Source: Terriglobia bacterium
GTDB taxonomy: Bacteria > Acidobacteriota > Terriglobia > Terriglobales > Acidobacteriaceae
Direction: 5' to 3'
DNA length: 55,192 nucleotides
NCBI GenBank assembly: GCA_020073645.1
Contig: JAIQET010000025.1
Coordinates: 1 to 55,192 of the forward strand
The position numbers were made by a program, and so were the translations under genes. The stretch's first letter is position 1. Every line of letters begins with the position of its first letter. Positions 1 to 6,441 of the stretch are shown in pieces. The notes under the pieces were generated by a model. That model worked only from the letters and a program-made list of their open reading frames with translations, was not told where the DNA came from and made no database searches.

Positions 1-612
1 TTCGTCGTCGACCACGACGGCCTGAAAGTTCTCGACATCACCAACCTGGCTCAACCTGTGCCCGTCCAGGGAGCCCTGGTGCAGTTGCCCGACGCCCGCA
101 ATGTCTACGTCGCCCGCACCTACGCTTATGTTTCCGGAGGCAAGCAGGGTCTAGTCATCGTGGATATCGAACATCCCGAGCAGCCCAAAATTGACCAGGT
201 CTTCAACGCCAATGGCGTCATGAATGACGTCAACGACGTGAAGATCGGAATGGTTTCCGCCAGCGCTTTCGCCTTCGTGGCCGACGGCCACAACGGCTTG
301 CGCGTGGTCGAACTGCTGACGCCCGTGGACACCCCGGGCTTTATCGGTTTCAGCCCGCGTCCTACGCCCAAGCTGATCGCCACCGCCCATACCAAGGGTC
401 CGGCCCTGGCCGTCTCCAAGGGAATCGATCGCGACCGCGCCGTCGACGAAAGCGGCAACCAACTCGCAGTCCTCGGACGCCGTGGCGCCCGCCCCTTCAA
501 CCGCAAAGAGATGGAGCGCATGTTCATGCGCGACGGCAAATTGTTTACGGTAACCGACGACCCGCCCGGACCCGCGCAGGATCTGAAGCAAGCCGACGTC
601 CACAAGCCGTAG
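1..612 (+). CDS. LVIVD-repeat beta-propeller protein, C-terminal part (5' truncated)
   Basis: The reading frame is open from the first base of the window, so the start lies upstream; about 203 codons are present. The fragment carries repeated segments of the type [17 protein letters not shown] and GLRVVEL, each followed by P-rich turns, which is the signature of LVIVD repeats (a beta-propeller-like fold usually found in secreted or surface proteins). The last 80 residues are not repeat-like and are rich in charged residues. No enzymatic motif is visible. Nothing upstream can be seen, and the next gene is on the other strand, so this gene probably ends its transcription unit. The family is known only as a structural repeat; a precise role cannot be given. 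Confidence 0.75.
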   Translation, partial: FVVDHDGLKVLDITNLAQPVPVQGALVQLPDARNVYVARTYAYVSGGKQGLVIVDIEHPEQPKIDQVFNANGVMNDVNDVKIGMVSASAFAFVADGHNGLRVVELLTPVDTPGFIGFSPRPTPKLIATAHTKGPALAVSKGIDRDRAVDESGNQLAVLGRRGARPFNRKEMERMFMRDGKLFTVTDDPPGPAQDLKQADVHKP

Positions 613-639
613 CGCCGGCGTCTCGCCGGCCACCAAGAC

Positions 640-702
640 CACGTGGGGACAGCCGCCCTCGGCCGTCCGGCGGGTCCGGGTGCATCGGACCGCAATCTGC
701 GC
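640..702 (+). repeat. Dispersed intergenic repeat, copy 1
   Basis: This segment shares its beginning (CACGTGGGGACAG followed by CGCCCT) and its end (GTCCGG, GGTCCGGG, then ATCGGACCGCAATCT) with 3015-3096. The GTCCGG / CCGGAC parts are self-complementary and can form a hairpin. The second copy contains an additional insertion (3037-3060). Two copies within 3 kb, both outside intact genes, indicate a dispersed extragenic family. Confidence 0.55.
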
Positions 703-740
703 CGCACCGGCTCCCCGAGGGTACCCCCCTCCCCCCTATG

Positions 741-800
741 CGATCTTTGAAGACAAAGGGCTTAGAGAAACGATCTTTGATGTCAAAGAACTTAGAGGCA
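741..800. repeat. 30-bp imperfect tandem duplication
   Basis: Two adjacent 30-bp units (741-770 and 771-800) both start CGATCTTTGA, continue with G-CAAAG and end with CTTAGAG. They differ at a few positions only. Each unit contains the near-palindrome CTTTGA...TCAAAG, so it can fold. Only two units are present, so this is not a CRISPR array. Confidence 0.6.
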
Positions 801-959
801 AAATCCGTGAAACACGGGAGTTAGTTGCCTTGTCTATATCTTCATGAGAATAGCTTGCTTCGATGATTACTTTTTTAGCTAATGTCTGTCAAGGACGCAG
901 ATCACAGAAGAGTGTGGCGAGCATTGCTCAAGACTCATGACTCACAACTCAAATTGTAA

Positions 960-1409
960 TCAGTAGTTCTTCGGCTGGGTCAAGCTGAACCAGTTCCCGA
1001 ACGGATCTTTGAACACCGATTCCACGCCGTAGAACTGGTCTTTCGGTTCAGAGACAAACTCCACGCCTTTGGCCTTGAGTTCTTCGAAGGTCTTGCGGCA
1101 ATCGGCGGTGTAGAAGGCGCCGGCATTGAACAAACCCTTCTTCAGCAGTGCAGCCATCGCGTCGATGTCTTGCGCGTCACTCTTTCCCGCGCCGCCGCCC
1201 TTCATCTTGATGAAGTTGGTGCCGCTGCCGACCTTCATCAGGATAATTTCCAGCTCAGTCTGCCCTTTGGGCGCGACGGTCAGCCAGCGGAAGCCGTTGG
1301 GCAGCGATTGGTCCACCTTGACTTCAAAACCCAGCTTGCCAACGTAGAAGTCCTTGGCCTGGTCCTGGTCGAGCACATAAATGGTTGCGTGTGACATCTT
1401 TTGGATCAT
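960..1409 (-). CDS. VOC-family (glyoxalase/bleomycin-resistance-like) protein
   Basis: A 149-residue single-domain protein. The sequence runs from MSHATIYVLDQDQAKDFY to GVESVFKDPFGNWFSLTQP, the typical opening and closing strands of one vicinal-oxygen-chelate module: paired beta-alpha-beta-beta-beta units with an FKDPFGNWF terminal motif. Members bind a metal and act on small molecules, or bind toxic compounds; the substrate cannot be read from sequence. The start chosen at 1409 is ATG preceded by AAGGAG at about 9 bp. A longer in-frame extension exists but would translate the 15-bp tandem repeat and is rejected. The AraC-type regulator gene lies just upstream on the same strand (92 bp), suggesting a small operon or regulator-target pair. 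Confidence 0.85.
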   Translation of the reverse strand: MIQKMSHATIYVLDQDQAKDFYVGKLGFEVKVDQSLPNGFRWLTVAPKGQTELEIILMKVGSGTNFIKMKGGGAGKSDAQDIDAMAALLKKGLFNAGAFYTADCRKTFEELKAKGVEFVSEPKDQFYGVESVFKDPFGNWFSLTQPKNY

Positions 1410-1471
1410 GATGGTTCTCCTTCGCGGGAGAGAGTAGCGAACTCGGGGCAGGCAATGCTTCTCGATTCTTG

Positions 1472-1515
1472 CTATTCGATGCTCTTCTATTCGCTGCTCT
1501 TCTATTCGATCGCCC
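1472..1515. repeat. 15-bp tandem repeat, about three units
   Basis: Three consecutive units beginning CTATTCG occur at 1472-1486, 1487-1501 and 1502-1515 (CTATTCGATGCTCTT, CTATTCGCTGCTCTT, then a diverged third unit). The third unit overlaps the stop codon of the AraC-type gene. This is probably slippage-derived DNA between the AraC and VOC genes. Confidence 0.6.
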
Positions 1516-1918
1516 AGGCCTGTACAAAGCATCCCGGCACCATCAGCACGCGCCAGGGAGCGTTGTATCCGAAGATGCGGCGGACCTCGCGCTGAAATGC
1601 GGCGGGACTGCGGCCGAACTGGGCGCGGAACTTGCTGGAAAACGATCCCAAACTTCCGTAGCCGACCTCGAAGCAGACTTCGGTGACGCTGCGCTCGGAG
1701 GCGAGCATCTGCCGGGCGCGGTCCATGCGCAGGCGCGTCAGAAAATCATGCGGGGTCTCGCCGAAAGTGGCGCGAAAGAGGCGATGGAAATGAAATTCCG
1801 AGAGACAGGCCTCACGCGCCGCCTGCCCGAGCAGGACCCGTGACTGGTATTCGTCGGCTAGCAGGTCGCGCCCGCGACAAAGCCGGCGAAAGGTGTCGTC
1901 GTGGAGAAGAGGCGGCAC
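1502..1918 (-). CDS. AraC-family transcriptional regulator (DNA-binding domain only)
   Basis: A 138-residue protein consisting almost wholly of the double helix-turn-helix of AraC/XylS regulators. The first helix-turn-helix lies around residues 30-50 (QAAREACLSEFHFHRLFRA). The second, with the family signature VTEVCFEVGYGSLGSFSSKF, is around residues 78-97, followed by FGRSPAAFQ. No N-terminal ligand-binding cupin domain is present, so effector sensing is not evident. The start is GTG at 1918; upstream codons would add nothing recognisable. It precedes the VOC protein gene on the same strand and probably controls it, as is common for such short AraC proteins beside glyoxalase-like genes. Confidence 0.88.
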   Translation of the reverse strand: MPPLLHDDTFRRLCRGRDLLADEYQSRVLLGQAAREACLSEFHFHRLFRATFGETPHDFLTRLRMDRARQMLASERSVTEVCFEVGYGSLGSFSSKFRAQFGRSPAAFQREVRRIFGYNAPWRVLMVPGCFVQAWAIE

Positions 1919-1990
1919 GGGGAAATGATACTACCCAGGGAGAGTAGTGTCAGCGGCTATACGCCAGCGCGACACGGGTTCTCCAAGCCC

Positions 1991-2065
1991 CAGCCGCGAA
2001 GCGGCGGCAGAAGATAGCCCGGACGTAAGTCCGGGGTTGGCCGGCTCCTTCAGGGACGGCACAGG
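1991..2065 (+). repeat. Multi-hairpin extragenic repeat, copy 1
   Basis: This segment holds successive small hairpins: GCCGC-GAA-GCGGC, then CCGGAC-GTAA-GTCCGG, then a short CCTTCAGG stem. The same order and spacing (GCCGCGAAGCGGC, AGAA, AGCCC, a perfect stem around C/GTAA-type loops, then a third stem) recurs at 12794-12884. The loop-closing stems vary by compensating changes (CCGGAC/GTCCGG against CCACGG/CCGTGG), implying that the structure rather than the sequence is kept. It lies in the 300-bp gene-free region 1919-2217, which otherwise shows nothing I can identify. Confidence 0.6.
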
Positions 2066-2198
2066 GGTTTACCACACTACCCAACCACCCATCACTTTTC
2101 CTCAATCCAAAGAGGTTCTGGGTTCAGCCGTCACATTCCCCGCCCCGACTCAAACCTACAATTGGCCTGGGGCTCCGCCCTTAATAGCTATGGACGTT

Positions 2199-2218
2199 TT
2201 ATCCTAAAACTGGGATAA
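2199..2218 (+). promoter_or_regulatory. Putative operator of the Gp49-like toxin / XRE antitoxin pair
   Basis: An inverted repeat TTATCC-N8-GGATAA ends on the first base of the toxin start codon. Type II toxin-antitoxin operons are usually autoregulated by antitoxin or complex binding at such palindromes over the promoter or start. No Shine-Dalgarno is visible upstream of the ATG at 2218, so the mRNA may be nearly leaderless or start at the ATG at 2224. The assignment rests on position and symmetry only. Confidence 0.4.
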
Positions 2219-2613
2219 TGACGATGACACGACCCGGACGTGTTCCTGGTGAAAAGCCGCTATTTTGGGTGGGGTCAGCGAAGAGCGATCTGGTGGAATT
2301 CCCCGAAGCGGTAAAGGACGCCATGGGCGTCGCCCTGAGTGTCGCGCAGTTTGGCGGGAAACACCCGCACGCCAAGCCGTGGAAGGGAGAGGGGCCGGGA
2401 GTGCTGGAGATCGTCGAGGACTTCCGGGGGGACACTTACCGGGCGGTGTACACCGTTAAGTTTGCGCAGGCCGTCTATGTGCTGCACGCATTCCAGAAAA
2501 AGTCACCGAAAGGCGCAAAAACCGCACACCCGGACGTCGAACTGATCGCTCGAAGGTTAAGGACCGCCAGCGAGGATTACGAGGCACGCTATGGCAAATC
2601 ACCGAAATCGTGA
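2218..2613 (+). CDS. Type II toxin, phage Gp49-like / RelE-ParE superfamily
   Basis: A 131-residue protein with the hallmark order of the Gp49-like (HigB-type) toxins. It opens with W.GSAKSDLVEFPEAVKDAMG, continues with KPWKGEGPGVLEIVEDF, then YRAVYTVKFAQAVYVLHAFQKKS, and ends with a helix ending RL. These proteins are ribosome-dependent or free mRNA endonucleases. The basic residues in the R..Y.V and FQKKS strands are those normally forming the active site. The gene overlaps the downstream antitoxin by 23 bp, so the order is toxin first, as in higBA. Start ATG at 2218; ATG at 2224 is an alternative. Confidence 0.85.
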   Translation: MTMTRPGRVPGEKPLFWVGSAKSDLVEFPEAVKDAMGVALSVAQFGGKHPHAKPWKGEGPGVLEIVEDFRGDTYRAVYTVKFAQAVYVLHAFQKKSPKGAKTAHPDVELIARRLRTASEDYEARYGKSPKS

Positions 2614-2947
2614 GGCGGTGGCGCCCAGTTCGGGGAACGTGTTTGCCGACCTCGGACTCCGTGATGCCGGCGAGAGGCAGACCAAGGTCCGCCTGGCCGT
2701 TGCTATCCAGCATATCTTCAGGGAGCGGCGCCTTTCGCAGTCGGCAGCCGCCCGCCTGCTGGGCATCAACCAGCCGAAGATCTCCGCTTTGATCAACTAC
2801 CAGTTGCATGGCTTCTCGGTGGAGCGCCTGATGCATTTTCTGAACGCCCTGGATCGCGATATAGAGATCGTGATTCGCAAGAAACCGCGCTCCCGCAGAC
2901 CCGCCAGGATCGTCGTGACCGCAGCGCAGCTTTCCCGGGCCATGTAG
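2591..2947 (+). CDS. XRE-family antitoxin (HigA-like, HTH_37 type)
   Basis: A 118-residue protein with a Cro/C1-type helix-turn-helix: SQSAAARLLGINQPKISALI is the DNA-binding segment (roughly residues 55-74), followed by GFSVERLMHFLNALDRDIEI, characteristic of the HTH_37 antitoxins that partner Gp49-like toxins. The basic tail KKPRSRRPAR and last strand probably contact the toxin. It overlaps the toxin gene by 23 bp, indicating translational coupling, and would act as repressor of the operon through the palindrome at 2199-2218. Start ATG at 2591. Confidence 0.87.
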   Translation: MANHRNREAVAPSSGNVFADLGLRDAGERQTKVRLAVAIQHIFRERRLSQSAAARLLGINQPKISALINYQLHGFSVERLMHFLNALDRDIEIVIRKKPRSRRPARIVVTAAQLSRAM

Positions 2948-3014
2948 GAACGGAGCCCCCATGGCCAGATCAAGAAACGTCTTTGCCGTCCCGAACCGCG
3001 GAGCCCGCGAAAAT

Positions 3015-3096
3015 CACGTAGGGACAGACGCCCTAGCCTGCCCTGAGCGGAGTCGAAGGGTCCGGCGGTCCGGGGGTATCGGACCGCAATCTTGCG
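3015..3096 (+). repeat. Dispersed intergenic repeat, copy 2, abutting a broken gene
   Basis: Second copy of the element at 640-702, with a central insertion (3037-3060) containing CCCTGAGCGGAGTCGAAG, itself found again at 42914-42935. The element ends exactly where recognisable HigA-like coding sequence begins (GCGCTGGCG at 3094), so insertion or recombination at this repeat probably removed the 5' half of that gene. Confidence 0.5.
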
Positions 3097-3324
3097 CTGG
3101 CGAAGGCCCTCAATTTCCCCGGCATCTATGAAGTTGTCCGCGGAGACCGGGCCATCAGTGCCGACACTGCCATTCGCCTGGGGAAGTACTTCGGCCTGCC
3201 CGCACAGTTCTGGCTCAATCTTCAGAATGATTACGACCTGAGAATTGCAGAAGGCAGCGGAATCGGCAGAGGGATTAAGCCCCGCATGGCTGCTGCTACT
3301 GTCGAGGTCGCCGGCACCCGCTAG
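3094..3324 (+). pseudogene. HigA-like antitoxin remnant (5' end lost)
   Basis: Frame starting at 3094 translates to ALAKALNFPGIYEVVRGDRA, then ISADTAIRLGKYFGLPAQFW, then LNLQNDYDLRIAEG and a short tail to a stop at 3322-3324. The second half of the VapI/HigA family reads very similarly (IS.E.ALRLAK.FG...FWLNLQ..YDL). The N-terminal helix-turn-helix half and any start codon are missing; the dispersed repeat sits in their place. Along with the neighbouring intact pair, this shows that the region has collected more than one toxin-antitoxin system. Confidence 0.75.
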
Positions 3325-3420
3325 GGTGGTCGTGGCGGAGAGTGATTGTACCCGGCCAAAGCGCGAAAGAACGGGGCACCCCGCTGTTCTTGCCGGTCGC
3401 TCCGGACGAAGGCCAGGCCA

Positions 3421-3552
3421 CCCGCCAAGTAGAACTCCTGGTTGCAGTGGTTCCGCAGGCTGGTCACGCGCTACGAGTACCACATCGAGAATTTCCTCGG
3501 AATGGTTCGGCTCGGGTGCATGAAAATCATGCTGCGCACATGTGAGGGCTGA
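3421..3552 (+). pseudogene. IS5-type transposase C-terminal remnant (frameshifted)
   Basis: The frame from 3439 reads [20 protein letters not shown] followed by [13 protein letters not shown] and a stop at 3550-3552. This matches the end of IS5-group DDE transposases (W..RRL..R.E...ENFLG...L.C....LR). In these proteins the motif is preceded by a K/RVERL-type helix. Here the equivalent (RQVEL) is in another frame at about 3423-3437, with an in-frame stop at 3430-3432, so at least one frameshift separates them. No inverted repeats or full transposase are present. The remnant shows that the ORF start at 3542 of the next gene is not genuine. Confidence 0.6.
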
Positions 3553-3610
3553 GTTAGTCTTGTGCGACGTCACTTCGGGCGGAACCCACCTCATTGATTT
3601 GGAGGCACGC

Positions 3611-4090
3611 TTGCCACCACCGTTTCGATCCAAGCAGGAAGTTATCATTAACGCGCCTTTGGAAGCAGTGTGGTCGTTCAACATGGATCTTACGAAGATC
3701 CCCGAGTTCCATCCTCGCGTGTTCAAGGTCGATCTTCTTGCTGGCAAGACCATCCGCGAACCGGGCGCGTCGTATCAATGTCATCTTTCGGGCGGCAAGC
3801 ACATGTGCATCGAGAAGGACATCGAAATCATCCCGCTGCAGAAGATCGTCACCGTGTTGCCAGAGGACACCTTCGGCATAAGCAAAATCCTCAACGATTA
3901 CAGGGTGGAAACGACGTTCCAAAGGCTTGGCGATCTGTCAACCAAGATGGAAATCAGTCACTATTACTCGACGTCGACCGTGAAAGCCAAACTCCTCAAC
4001 TTAATCGCAAAAGGCAAAATCGCCCGCGAGACCCATGCAACATTGAATGCGATTAAAGCCGCGATAGAGGCCGCTAGCCGTGCGGTATAG
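3611..4090 (+). CDS. SRPBCC-family protein (polyketide cyclase/START-like)
   Basis: About 159 residues. The opening FRSKQEVIINAPLEAVWSFN followed by MDLTKIPEFHPRVFKVDLL is the classic first strand and helix of the SRPBCC fold, a hydrophobic-ligand-binding cavity domain. A long C-terminal helix (residues 125-158) ends the domain. The start is TTG at 3611, chosen because GGAGG lies 5 bp upstream (3601-3605) and because the longer GTG start at 3542 would fall inside the transposase remnant. Ligand unknown; no catalytic motif is recognisable. The gene sits alone between decayed mobile elements. Confidence 0.75.
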   Translation: MPPPFRSKQEVIINAPLEAVWSFNMDLTKIPEFHPRVFKVDLLAGKTIREPGASYQCHLSGGKHMCIEKDIEIIPLQKIVTVLPEDTFGISKILNDYRVETTFQRLGDLSTKMEISHYYSTSTVKAKLLNLIAKGKIARETHATLNAIKAAIEAASRAV

Positions 4091-4138
4091 CTATCTCATA
4101 AACCGCCCGGCAGGTACAATTCCACCGGGAGGCGGGAG

Positions 4139-4336
4139 ATGGTGAAAACCCGCTTTGTAGTTGTGATGTGGTTTCTGGCTGGTCTGATGTGGACCGTCTT
4201 TGGACTGCTTAACTTGTTTCGGGCGGATGGCCCACGTCTGATCTTGAAGGCTAGCAAATGGTCTTCACCAAAATGGGGGTGCCCCAGTTCTCGCGTTTTG
4301 TGCGAGAAGTGGGGACTTTATTTACACCTCCGGTGA
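4139..4336 (+). CDS. Small membrane protein ORF, probably interrupted by a REP element
   Basis: A 65-codon ORF with a good ribosome site (GGAGGCGGGAG just before ATG at 4139). Residues 5-27 (RFVVVMWFLAGLMWTVFGLL) form one convincing transmembrane helix. From about residue 45 the frame runs into the hairpin repeat at 4274-4316, so the C-terminus is repeat-derived and the original protein was probably longer or different. No family is recognised. It may be the surviving 5' end of a gene truncated by the REP/RAYT insertion. Confidence 0.4.
   Translation: MVKTRFVVVMWFLAGLMWTVFGLLNLFRADGPRLILKASKWSSPKWGCPSSRVLCEKWGLYLHLR
4274..4316 (+). repeat. REP-like hairpin, left copy
   Basis: The element reads GGGGTGCCCCAG, TTCTCGC, a GTTTTGT loop, GCGAGAA, G, TGGGGAC. 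The stem TTCTCGC/GCGAGAA is perfect and is extended by CCCCA/TGGGG around a G-G mismatch, so it folds into a strong hairpin. An inverted copy lies at 4428-4471, on the other side of a RAYT transposase remnant. Confidence 0.7.
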
Positions 4337-4398
4337 ACCGTCGATTGGTGGAAGGACCGGATCAATGGCGGTGGATGAGCTTTCGGCACCAGTCTTGA
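4324..4398 (+). pseudogene. RAYT (REP-associated tyrosine transposase) C-terminal remnant
   Basis: The frame from 4324 reads TPPVNRRLVEGPDQWRWMSF, then RHQS and a stop at 4396-4398. The motif NPV.RGLVE.P..W.WSSFRH is diagnostic of the C-terminal end of IS200/REP-associated Y1 transposases. The catalytic HUH and Tyr parts are absent, so this is a fragment. It lies between two inverted REP-like hairpins, the arrangement expected of a transposon of the RAYT class, which mobilises or maintains REP/BIME elements in other bacteria. Confidence 0.65.
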
Positions 4399-4427
4399 AG
4401 ATGAAGATTTCGGGTGATGTTAGCGAC

Positions 4428-4471
4428 AAGCCCCACTTCTCGCCAAGACCGCCAGAAATGGGGCACCCCGA
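4428..4471 (-). repeat. REP-like hairpin, right copy (inverted)
   Basis: On the minus strand this segment reads GGGGTGCCCCATTTCT, GGC, a short loop, GGCGAGAAGTGGGGC, matching the copy at 4274-4316 in opposite orientation. Its own stem is weaker than that of the left copy (mismatches in TTTCTGGC/GGCGAGAA). The pair forms a BIME-like inverted arrangement about 110 bp apart. Confidence 0.7.
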
Positions 4472-4573
4472 TCTATACTACTGGCACGGTGGAAGCGGGC
4501 TACTTGCGCCGTTACACATATAGACTCTCTCCGGTCGGTAGTGGCGGAGAAGCATGAACTAGGGGACAGCGCC

Positions 4574-5059
4574 ATGTGCCGCCTTGTTACTGCCGTCCTG
4601 CTGGGCTTCCCGCTGCTCGCTGCGGTTGTCTCTGCCCAGGACAATCCCTCTTCCCCAACCCCGAACTCCGGTCCCTCGGCACCGGCTTCGGCAGCACAAG
4701 CTCAAGTCACGCCAGCATCGAATCCGCCGGGCTCTCGGGCGGTCCCACCGGGCTTGGCAAAAGTGTGCAGCGATAAGAATCCTCCTCCGTGCGCTACCCC
4801 GCCGCGCACCATCAAAGCTCCCAATCCAAAATATTCCAAGGAAGCCCGCAAGAAGAAAATCGCAGGCCTCGTGGTGCTGTGGCTGGTGGTGGACGCCAAC
4901 GGCCTCCCTCGCGACATTCGCGTGGCACGTTCTATAGGTTATGGACTCGATGAAGAGGCCATCAAGGCAGCGAAGAAGTGGAGATTCAAGCCGAGCACCT
5001 TGAATGGCCAGCCTGTGCCCGTCCAGATCAACGTGGAAGTGACTTTCAAGCTCTACTGA
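4574..5059 (+). CDS. Secreted TonB C-terminal-domain protein
   Basis: 161 residues. A signal peptide (MCRLVTAVLLGFPLLAAVVS, cleavage near A-Q-D) is followed by a Pro/Ser/Ala-rich linker (residues 25-65) and a TonB C-terminal domain. That domain has PNPKYSKEARKKKIAGLVVL, then VVDANGLPRDIRVARSIGYG, LDEEAIKAAKKWRFKPSTLN and GQPVPVQINVEVTF. This fold normally contacts the TonB box of outer-membrane receptors. Because the protein has a cleavable-looking signal rather than a long anchor, and no ExbBD genes are nearby, it may be a periplasmic stand-alone domain, a form common in Acidobacteriota. Start ATG at 4574 with AGGGGA 6 bp upstream is preferred to GTG at 4541. Confidence 0.85.
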   Translation: MCRLVTAVLLGFPLLAAVVSAQDNPSSPTPNSGPSAPASAAQAQVTPASNPPGSRAVPPGLAKVCSDKNPPPCATPPRTIKAPNPKYSKEARKKKIAGLVVLWLVVDANGLPRDIRVARSIGYGLDEEAIKAAKKWRFKPSTLNGQPVPVQINVEVTFKLY

Positions 5060-5061
5060 CC

Positions 5062-6426
5062 CTACTCCCCGCTCTTGCCCCCGCCCCGCAACCCGGTAAT
5101 GGTGTACTTACCCTTGACCGGCTTTTCCTTCGTCCAGTCGTGGTACTCGTGGCACTCGGAGCAGCGGCCGTTGGCGGCGTCCACTTGCGGGCCGGCTTGC
5201 TTGTGGCAGGTGCGGCAGGAAGCGATGCCGGGGACCAGGACGTCGGCGGTGTCCTGGCTGTTGCGGCTCTTGACGTGGCAGGAATCGCACGCCAGCAGGC
5301 GGTGGGAGTCGTGGTCGAACTCGGCATGCGGCAGCCAGCGCACCGGGATGTTTGACTTGGCCACCGTGGGCAGTTGCTGCGGGTCGTCCGGCTGAATCAT
5401 GGTGTGGCAGAGCTTGCATCCCTTGCCCCACAGGATGCGGTCCGACAGCATCACCTGCAGCGTGATCCATTCCTGGCGGTTGTGCGGCACCGGCGGTGGG
5501 GGATAGAACTTGCCCGGCAGCATCCGCTCCGGCGCAATCGGTTCCGCCAGCGCGTTGGGGTGGGTGGAGAAATACTCGTCGTACTTGCGATAGAGGAAGG
5601 CCTGCACGACGTCGGGGCGATCGTGCGGGACGGCCTCATCGAAACGCTTGTCGAACTGCAGGTCCTTCACGTGGCAGCCTTCGCACTGCTCGGCGTACCG
5701 GATGGGCGCCATGTAGGCGCGGTCAGCGGACTTGGCCTGGCTCCCGATCGTCGCTGAGACCATCTTCACTTCGGCGCCCGCGTAGGGCCAGGCGCCTTCC
5801 ATCCCCGCCGGACGATGGCAGTCGTGACAATCGAGCTGCACCGGCCCATGGGGTCCGGCCAGATTGGGCACCAGATGTTTGTAGTGATTCAGCTTGACCT
5901 TGCCGGGATCGGACATCCCCGGCCGCAGCGCGGCAAACTCGGGATGCTGATTGTCAAAATCTGCGACGTCCTTCACATACTGTGTCGTGCCCTTGATGTG
6001 GTCGCCAAGGTTGGCGTGACACTGGGTGCAGCCCGCATCCATGGTGCTCGCCAGCCGCAGCGACCCCTTGTGTTCCACGTGGCAGGCGCCGCACGCGGGG
6101 GTGAAGCTGGCTTTCTCCTCGTGATGCGCCGGGGCGTCATGGCAGGCCAGACACTTCTTGTCGCTGACTTGCTTGCTGAAAAATCCCAGCGTGCTTTCGT
6201 GGCAAACCTCGCACTTCTTGCCAAACACCGCGTGCGACGAGGCCAACGGTCCGCTGCTGTAAGCCTTCTCGCCGGTCGCCTGCTGCGAGACGATCCACAC
6301 CAGTGCGACCACCGGGATCGCCACCGAGAGCCACAAGCGCCAGCGTCGCAAGGGATGCGGCTTGGCGAAATACTGCAAGTCCATCCGCTTGGCCAGCGTC
6401 TTGGTTGTCCGTGTACGTCGCAGCAT
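5062..6426 (-). CDS. Decaheme cytochrome c, membrane-anchored
   Basis: 454 residues with one N-terminal transmembrane anchor (about residues 30-47, WLSVAIPVVALVWIVSQQ) and ten CxxCH heme-binding motifs: CEVCH, CLACH, CGACH, CTQCH, CHDCH, CEGCH, CKLCH, CDSCH, CRTCH and CSECH. The basic N-terminus preceding the anchor places the heme domain in the periplasm. Additional His residues (HYKHL, HDRPD, HDSHR) are candidates for distal ligands. It is the last gene of the minus-strand operon that begins with the NuoEF fusion; the cytochrome b-like gene ends 15 bp upstream. Likely role: periplasmic electron store or exit arm of that complex. It resembles NapC/NrfH-independent multiheme proteins only in the heme motifs; no closer family is certain. 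Confidence 0.88.
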   Translation of the reverse strand: MLRRTRTTKTLAKRMDLQYFAKPHPLRRWRLWLSVAIPVVALVWIVSQQATGEKAYSSGPLASSHAVFGKKCEVCHESTLGFFSKQVSDKKCLACHDAPAHHEEKASFTPACGACHVEHKGSLRLASTMDAGCTQCHANLGDHIKGTTQYVKDVADFDNQHPEFAALRPGMSDPGKVKLNHYKHLVPNLAGPHGPVQLDCHDCHRPAGMEGAWPYAGAEVKMVSATIGSQAKSADRAYMAPIRYAEQCEGCHVKDLQFDKRFDEAVPHDRPDVVQAFLYRKYDEYFSTHPNALAEPIAPERMLPGKFYPPPPVPHNRQEWITLQVMLSDRILWGKGCKLCHTMIQPDDPQQLPTVAKSNIPVRWLPHAEFDHDSHRLLACDSCHVKSRNSQDTADVLVPGIASCRTCHKQAGPQVDAANGRCSECHEYHDWTKEKPVKGKYTITGLRGGGKSGE

Positions 6427-6441
6427 CGCACCGACTCCGAG

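Larger units (their letters stand above)
613..959. other. Gene-free stretch with hairpin, dispersed repeat and tandem repeat
   Basis: No credible ORF is seen here. The stretch begins with a GC-rich hairpin (stem GCCGGCG, loop TCT, stem CGCCGGC, about 614-630) just after the upstream stop codon, which may help end transcription although no T-run follows. Positions 640-702 are a copy of a repeat found again at 3015-3096. A C-rich run (721-736) leads into a 30-bp tandem duplication at 741-800. The remainder, to 959, is AT-richer than the surroundings and shows no further structure that I can identify. Confidence 0.6.

Noticed and set aside
741..800. CRISPR-like repeat
   Set aside because: Only two adjacent units without spacers.
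1410..1532. N-terminal extension of the VOC protein
   Set aside because: The added residues (EEQRIEEHRIARIEK) merely translate the 15-bp tandem repeat; a good ribosome site precedes the ATG at 1409.
3542..3610. GTG start at 3542 for the SRPBCC gene
   Set aside because: It lies inside the transposase remnant, and a GGAGG-TTG start at 3611 fits the domain start better.
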